Assembly: GCA_028278465.1 (NCBI GenBank)
Contig: JANQEF010000099.1
Span: 1 to 9,760, forward strand
From: Dehalococcoidia bacterium
Lineage (GTDB): Bacteria; Chloroflexota; Dehalococcoidia; Lucifugimonadales; Lucifugimonadaceae
Direction of reading: 5' to 3'
DNA length: 9,760 nucleotides
The notes under the pieces were generated by a model. That model was given only the letters and a program-made list of their open reading frames with translations. It had not been told where the DNA came from and did no database searches. How positions within the stretch are numbered: the first letter of the stretch is position 1; each line of letters begins with the position of its first letter. This document shows positions 6,346-9,760 of the stretch, in pieces. A program made the translations under genes and the position numbers.

Positions 6346-6981
6346 ATGATCAACAACCTCTACGACAGCTGGGCGCCACATTACGATTCGGATGCCAACC
6401 CAACGAGGGATGGCGCGGCCACGGTCCTTCGACAAAAGCTGAAAGACCTCTCGGTCGAAACCATCGTCGAACTGGGATGCGGCACGGGCGTTAACACCGC
6501 TTGGCTGGCTGACCGAGCTGAATCAGTCGTCGCCATCGATTTCTCGGACGGAATGCTTGAGATCGCACGCCAGCGCGTGCCGTCCGACGATGTCCACTTC
6601 CTGCAACACGATATCAACAAGCCTCTGCCCGTCGATCCAGCCATCGCCGACCTCGTCGTCATCACGCTGGTGCTTGAGCACATCGAGGCGATCGAGCCGG
6701 TCTTCGGTGAGGCAGCGCGGATTCTCAAGCAGGGCGGCGAGCTTGTTGTCTGCGAGCTGCATCCGTTCCGCCAGATCCTTGGCAAACAGGCGCACTTCGA
6801 CGACGCCGGAACCGGCGAGCAGGTAGCGATCCCTGCGTTTCATCACGACGTGGGAGACTACGTGAGGGCGATGGTCGTGGCCGGTCTTGTTGTCACCGAC
6901 CTGACAGACTGGCGAGACGGCGGCGGTTCAGACACAAGTGAGGTTCCACGACTGCTAGCCATGCGCTGTCAGAAGCCGTGA
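6346..6981 (+). CDS. Class I SAM-dependent methyltransferase
   Basis: This soluble Rossmann-fold methyltransferase has 211 residues. Motif I is VELGCGTGVNT (41-51), which binds S-adenosylmethionine. The acidic residue of motif II is Asp65 in VVAIDFSDGML. QHDINKPLP at about 86-94 is motif III-like. LVLEHI and the following LKQGGELVVCELHP form the late strand region typical of Methyltransf_11/25 (UbiE-like) enzymes. The N-terminus, YDSWAPHYDSD, is also typical. The substrate is not predictable; small-molecule methylation is most likely, and the gene is too isolated for context to help. The start at 6346 fits the family N-terminus but has no Shine-Dalgarno sequence. MITE-like copy C begins six bases after its stop. 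Confidence 0.9.
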   Translation: MINNLYDSWAPHYDSDANPTRDGAATVLRQKLKDLSVETIVELGCGTGVNTAWLADRAESVVAIDFSDGMLEIARQRVPSDDVHFLQHDINKPLPVDPAIADLVVITLVLEHIEAIEPVFGEAARILKQGGELVVCELHPFRQILGKQAHFDDAGTGEQVAIPAFHHDVGDYVRAMVVAGLVVTDLTDWRDGGGSDTSEVPRLLAMRCQKP

Positions 6982-6986
6982 CGACT

Positions 6987-7113
6987 GTGTTTCCTGAGCG
7001 AAGCGCAGCGGAGTCGAAGGACCTCTGGTGGGATGACTCGTCCTGACAGGACGGGTTGTCTCCTTACGAGGCCCTCACCTGCACGCGGGTACCCGCCGTC
7101 GCCCAGGGAACAC
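6987..7113 (+). repeat. MITE-like stem repeat, copy C, right arm rearranged
   Basis: The left arm GTGTTTCCTGAGCGAAGCGC (from 6987) and the centre match copies A and B. The right arm keeps CAGGGAACACACC, but its CTTCGACTCCGCT part is replaced by bases containing CGCGGGTACCCGCC (7084-7097). The full stem can therefore no longer form. A local CGTCCT-GAC-AGGACG hairpin lies in the centre. It fills most of the 159 bp gap between the convergent methyltransferase and aldolase 3. Confidence 0.75.
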
Positions 7114-7140
7114 ACCGACCCGCCCTCGTACTTCCGCCAC

Positions 7141-7881
7141 CTACCCCGGCGCTGCGAACAGGTGCTGCTCGTCGAGGAACATCGTGGCGCCCATCTCTGA
7201 GTAGCGGTCCATCTGCTCCTGCGAATAGGTCCGCAGGCACAGCTTCGCCTGCGTGCCTTCGAGCTGCTTCAGCACGTGCAGGATGCAGTCATCGTCTGTC
7301 TTCAGCGGGTGGTCGGGGTGCGCCTCGCGGTCGAACGCCAGGTCATTCGGGCCCCACGAAAGCACGTCAGCGCCGATAGCCGCCATCTGCGCCGCCCGCG
7401 TCACGCCGAGCACCGTCTCGAGCTGCATCCACAGCACCGCGTGCTCGTTCCACCACTCGGCGTACTCCAGCCGGTCCGGCCGTTTCTCGATCTCGACCCC
7501 GTTCGAAGGCCCCCAGCTGCGGCGGCCCTTCTGCGGGTAGTTGAAGTAGTCGACCGCCTCCCGCACCGTCTCCAGGTCCTCGACCTGCGGCACCTCGATC
7601 ATCGACGGCCCGAGGTCCAGCATGTTGCCGATGAGGTACGTCTGGCGGGTGTGTTTTATGCGTAGCTGCACCGGAACGCCCATACCGTTGGCGACGCGAC
7701 AGACGTTGACCAGGTCGTGCTCGGCGAACGCGCTGTGCTGGGCGTCGACGGCGATGTAGCTGTAGTCGCCGCGGCCGAGCGCTTCTTCGACTTCGGCTCG
7801 GGTGCTCCACGTGCGCACCGAGCAGCCGACGACCTTCTCGCCGCTGCGTATCCGCTCTTTCAGGTTCTCAAGGCCGTGCAT
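7141..7881 (-). CDS. Divergent HpcH/HpaI-family aldolase (aldolase 3)
   Basis: This 246-residue TIM-barrel protein is of the HpcH/HpaI aldolase/citrate lyase family, clearly more divergent than aldolases 1 and 2. The catalytic-histidine motif reads VDAQHSAF (His49), with Gln48 where family members usually have Glu (DxEH). Arg74 (QLRIK) is kept. Metal ligands appear as Glu155 (MQLET) and Asp180 (WGPNDLAF). The usual YPPxGxRG loop is YPQKGRRSWGPSNG (115-128). GSH-like or small-residue positions after GPND are replaced by an acidic-rich loop. All four key residues remain, so it is probably active but on a different substrate, or as a lyase rather than a pyruvate aldolase. AAGGA lies eight bases before the ATG, supporting the start. 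It lies 284 bp downstream of the alcohol dehydrogenase on the same strand, so it could be read from the same promoter. Confidence 0.88.
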   Translation of the reverse strand: MHGLENLKERIRSGEKVVGCSVRTWSTRAEVEEALGRGDYSYIAVDAQHSAFAEHDLVNVCRVANGMGVPVQLRIKHTRQTYLIGNMLDLGPSMIEVPQVEDLETVREAVDYFNYPQKGRRSWGPSNGVEIEKRPDRLEYAEWWNEHAVLWMQLETVLGVTRAAQMAAIGADVLSWGPNDLAFDREAHPDHPLKTDDDCILHVLKQLEGTQAKLCLRTYSQEQMDRYSEMGATMFLDEQHLFAAPG

Positions 7882-7937
7882 GGTGCTGTTCCTTCAGGGG
7901 TTTTAGCCGGTCGACGGCGCTGGCGCCTCGCCGGAGA

Positions 7938-7984
7938 GATTCCGGATGCCATCCTGAGCCTGTCGAAGGGTCAAGTCCGGAATG
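7938..7984 (+). repeat. TCCGGA repeat interrupted by a 24-nt unit
   Basis: GATTCCGGA (7938-7946) and TCAAGTCCGGAATG (7971-7984) are contiguous at 9549-9571. Here they are separated by exactly 24 nt (7947-7970), which contain GCCATCCTGAGCCTGTCGAA. The 24-nt piece resembles the free-standing unit at 3164-3184 (two differences in 21). Confidence 0.85.
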
Positions 7985-7992
7985 CCAGACAG

Positions 7993-8022
7993 TTGGTAGG
8001 GGCGCCGCTTGCTGCGCCCGGT
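7993..8022 (+). repeat. GGTAGGGGCG repeat, copy 3
   Basis: TTGGTAGGGGCGCCGCTTGC followed by TGCGCCCGGT. GGGCGC pairs with GCGCCC across the CGCTTGCT loop. It is the longest and best-paired of the three copies. Confidence 0.75.
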
Positions 8023-8045
8023 CCCGGTGGTAGCCGGGACGTCCC

Positions 8046-8153
8046 ACTCCCAGCTTGGGAGGGGGGGAAGGGGGGGGGTCATTCGCCTTGTTGAGGGCGA
8101 GTGGTTCGTCACCAACGACCCTCCCTCTAGCTCCCTCCCAAGCTGGGAGGGAA
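8046..8153. repeat. Inverted pair of CTCCCAGCTTGGGAG palindromes
   Basis: CTCCCA-GCT-TGGGAG (8047-8061) and TCCCTCCCA-AGC-TGGGAGGGA (8132-8152) face each other. Between them are a G-run (8057-8078), a small TCGCC/GGCGA hairpin and ACCAACGACCCTCCCTCT, which matches the reverse strand of the 9382 and 9696 repeats. The right palindrome begins 13 nt beyond the alcohol dehydrogenase stop codon, so it may sit in the mRNA 3' end. Confidence 0.75.
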
Positions 8154-8165
8154 GACCAACACCCC

Positions 8166-9287
8166 CTACATCGACAGCATCACGCGCTGCGCCGCCGTTC
8201 CCTCCTCCTTGCCATGCCACTCCGCGAACTCGAACGCCTTGTTGATCTCCTCAAGCGGAAAGCTGTGTGAAGCGATGTTTGCCAGCGGGTACGTGTCCCG
8301 CGTGCGGCGCAAGAACTGCAGCGCCGACTCGATAATCCACGGGTTGTAGTGCACCGTCCCAAACCACTTCAGCTGCTTCCCGATCACCTTCGACGCCGGC
8401 ATCGTGATGTCACCGGGGACAACGTTGCCGATATCGACATACTTGCCGTTCAGCCGGCACATCTCGATCCCCTCCAGCGTCGCCGCCGCAACCCCCACGA
8501 CCTCGACCACCACATCAGCGCCGATACCGCCCGTCAGCTCCATCACCCGTTCGACGCGTGACTCGGCGGTCGGGTACTCGCGCATCGAGATAACGTCCGA
8601 AGCGCCGCACTGCTTCGCCATCTCGAGTCGTCCTGGCTGGCCGTCGATCACGATCACCTGCGACGCGCCCATGTCGTGCGCCACCGCGGTCGCATAGACG
8701 CCGAGTCCACCTGCTCCCTGCACGACCACTGTGTCGCCGAAGTGAACCCGCACCCTCTCCAATCCCCACAACACCTGCGCCAGCGCGCAGTTCAGCGGCG
8801 GGATGGCGGCGTCCGGCAGCTCGTCCGGCACCTTGTAGACGTAGTGGCCCGGCTGCAGGTAGTAGTAGTCGGCCATGCCGCCGTCGCAGTACGGGTACTC
8901 GTCCAGCCCGGCCATGTTGCGCCGCATCCGGTGCGGACAGGCATGGTGCTCTCCCCGCACACAGTGGTAGCAGCGGTTGCAGGGGAAGAAGAAGGGGAAA
9001 GCGACGCGGTCGCCCTCTTTCAGCGGCCTGCGGAGCGAGTCTGAGTCGACGCCTTCGCCGAGGCTGTGAACGACACCTGTGAACTCGTGGCCGAGCACCT
9101 TGGGAATGACGTTGTCGCTCGACTGCAGCCTGCCTTCGCCTCGCCAGCCGTGCAGCTCTGACCCGCAGATCATGGCGCCGGTGTTCCTGACGAGGATGCC
9201 GCCGGGCTCGACATCGGGCGTCGGGTACTCACGGATCTCGAAAGGTGTACCGGCCTGTTTGAAGACGGATACGCGACCTGTTGGCAT
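8166..9287 (-). CDS. Zinc-dependent MDR alcohol dehydrogenase
   Basis: This cytoplasmic medium-chain dehydrogenase has 373 residues and oxidises an alcohol, or reduces an aldehyde or ketone, with a nicotinamide cofactor. Catalytic-zinc ligands are Cys41 (MICGSELHG), His67-Glu68 (LGHEFTG) and probably Cys167 (LNCALAQ). The structural-zinc lobe is complete: Cys103, Cys106, Cys109 and Cys117 (PCNRCYHCVRGEHHAC). The Rossmann motif is VVVQGAGGLGVYA (187-199, GxGxxG), and Asp215 at the end of the second strand favours NAD over NADP. The C-terminus ends with HSFPLEEINKAFEFAEWHGK, usual for the family. AGGGA eight bases before the ATG supports the start. It lies upstream of aldolase 3 on the same strand, and the pair could handle an aldehyde released by the aldolase; that is inference. 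It could equally be a polyol, threonine-type or general alcohol dehydrogenase. Confidence 0.93.
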   Translation of the reverse strand: MPTGRVSVFKQAGTPFEIREYPTPDVEPGGILVRNTGAMICGSELHGWRGEGRLQSSDNVIPKVLGHEFTGVVHSLGEGVDSDSLRRPLKEGDRVAFPFFFPCNRCYHCVRGEHHACPHRMRRNMAGLDEYPYCDGGMADYYYLQPGHYVYKVPDELPDAAIPPLNCALAQVLWGLERVRVHFGDTVVVQGAGGLGVYATAVAHDMGASQVIVIDGQPGRLEMAKQCGASDVISMREYPTAESRVERVMELTGGIGADVVVEVVGVAAATLEGIEMCRLNGKYVDIGNVVPGDITMPASKVIGKQLKWFGTVHYNPWIIESALQFLRRTRDTYPLANIASHSFPLEEINKAFEFAEWHGKEEGTAAQRVMLSM

Positions 9288-9381
9288 TTTTCAGTTCCCT
9301 GGCTAAGGAGTGCGTGGAGGTAGGTACGGTTCGGTAACGCCGCTATCTTATGCCGGGTAGAGCAGGGTGTGGGTAGTCCTC

Positions 9382-9446
9382 CCTCCCAGCTTCGGGTGCC
9401 CGCTTGCGGGCGCGAGTCAGAGGGAGGGTCGTTGGTTTCATCTTCG
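9382..9446 (+). repeat. 65 bp exact direct repeat, copy 1
   Basis: It starts CCTCCCAGCTTCGGGTGCCC and ends GGGTCGTTGGTTTCATCTTC plus G. It is identical to 9696-9760, offset 314 bp. It contains a hairpin GCCCGC-TT-GCGGGC (9398-9411). Its outer parts match the minus strand of 8112-8150, where the hairpin module is absent. Confidence 0.9.
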
Positions 9447-9480
9447 AGCGCGCTCTCCGGATGGGAGAGGCTTTCTTTGT

Positions 9481-9573
9481 GTCGTCCCGACCCCGGGGTA
9501 CCCGCTTGCGGGTCGAGGGATCTGACCGTCTTCTTGGGTCACCGGGCAGATTCCGGATCAAGTCCGGAATGAC
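9481..9573 (+). repeat. Composite repeat, direct copy 2 with hairpin module
   Basis: Same start (GTCGTCCCGA), middle (GGGATCTGACCGTCTTC) and end (AGATTCCGGATCAAGTCCGG) as 6251-6327. It carries CCCCGGGGTACCCGCTTGCG plus GGTC in place of GCGTCAGC. The inserted part folds as ACCCGC-TT-GCGGGT (9500-9513). Confidence 0.85.
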
Positions 9574-9605
9574 ATGTTGCGACGTCTCCAGTGCCCAACT
9601 GTTGG

Positions 9606-9685
9606 CCACTTCTCCCTCATCCTGCACCTTCTCCCGCCGGGAGAAGGAAGACCACTGACACCTTCATCCCGAGCCAGCGCGAGGC
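9606..9685 (+). repeat. 80 bp interspersed repeat, right copy
   Basis: Matches 956-1035 with scattered substitutions and keeps the CCTTCTCCCG-C-CGGGAGAAGG palindrome exactly. After ~80 bp the two copies diverge. Confidence 0.85.
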
Positions 9686-9695
9686 ACGACCAAAT

Positions 9696-9760
9696 CCTCC
9701 CAGCTTCGGGTGCCCGCTTGCGGGCGCGAGTCAGAGGGAGGGTCGTTGGTTTCATCTTCG
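9696..9760 (+). repeat. 65 bp exact direct repeat, copy 2 (runs off the window)
   Basis: Identical to 9382-9446 up to the last base of the window, so the true repeat length is not known. Its hairpin stem is at 9712-9725. Confidence 0.9.

Larger units (their letters stand above)
7882..8165. other. Spacer with interrupted repeat, G-runs and inverted palindromes
   Basis: This 284 bp spacer between the alcohol dehydrogenase and aldolase 3 (both minus) is almost all repeat. It contains a TCCGGA repeat with an internal insertion (7938-7984), GGTAGGGGCG copy 3 (7993-8022), a palindrome pair (8047-8061 and 8132-8152) and a G-run (8057-8078). No gene is seen. Confidence 0.6.
9288..9760. other. Long repeat-packed region upstream of the alcohol dehydrogenase
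   Basis: 473 bp without a convincing gene. The first ~90 bp should hold the alcohol dehydrogenase promoter; on the minus strand CATAAGAT (about 9344-9351) is a weak -10 candidate without a clear -35. The rest is repeats in tandem: 9382-9446, 9481-9573, 9606-9685 and 9696-9760. The last copy runs to the window edge. Confidence 0.6.

Noticed and set aside
9343..9755. Short minus-strand open frames in the right-hand spacer
   Set aside because: They are translations of repeats: the same peptide start, MKPTTLPLTRARKRAPEAGR, appears in two places because of the 65 bp direct repeat.
9382..9760. CRISPR array
   Set aside because: Only two copies of the 65 bp repeat, the 314 bp between them is itself made of other repeats, and no cas gene is nearby.
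1..9760. tRNA, rRNA or riboswitch
   Set aside because: No tRNA-like cloverleaf with T-loop GTTCRANNC, no rRNA-like stretch and no known riboswitch core recognised on either strand; covariance-model searches were not possible here.

Overview
The window is clearly G+C-rich, with codon third positions dominated by G and C. It comes from a free-living bacterium with a catabolic gene repertoire. Three divergent HpcH/HpaI-type aldolases, a PQQ-type sugar dehydrogenase, a zinc alcohol dehydrogenase and an MFS carrier, all separated by repeat-packed spacers, recall the paralogue-rich genomes of uncultured Chloroflexota (Dehalococcoidia, SAR202-like). That placement rests on general knowledge and gene content only. 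No rRNA, tRNA, CRISPR, transposase or phage gene is visible.

Layout, left to right. 1-894 (+) is the 3' part of a glucose/sorbosone dehydrogenase. 1214-1990 (-) is aldolase 1, and 2306-3094 (+) is aldolase 2, divergent from it. 3447-4064 (+) is a LysE/RhtB-type exporter. 4386-4682 (+) is a small one-helix membrane protein placed 18 nt before an MFS transporter at 4701-6047 (+). 6346-6981 (+) is a class I SAM methyltransferase. 7141-7881 (-) is aldolase 3, a divergent family member, and 8166-9287 (-) is a zinc-dependent MDR alcohol dehydrogenase. No transcription regulator is seen.

The catabolic genes suggest uptake (MFS), C-C cleavage of hydroxy-oxo acids (aldolases) and aldehyde/alcohol redox chemistry (ADH), but the wide spacers and mixed strands do not look like one tight operon. 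Only the small membrane gene plus the MFS gene are close enough to call a likely transcription unit.

The most unusual content is intergenic. About a quarter of the window (eight spacers, six of them 284-352 bp) is noncoding and largely built from a few interspersed repeat families: a MITE-like ~110 bp stem element (three copies), CTCCCAGCTTGGGAG palindromes, a GGTAGGGGCGCC element, a composite GTCGTCCCGA...TCCGGA element, and an 80 bp element present near both ends of the window. They behave as modules. A 24-nt piece is inserted precisely inside the loop of one repeat, and a small GC hairpin with a compensatory base change occupies equivalent positions in different repeat families. I see no clear-cut new defence or enzymatic system; the modular repeat architecture is the best candidate for something undescribed.
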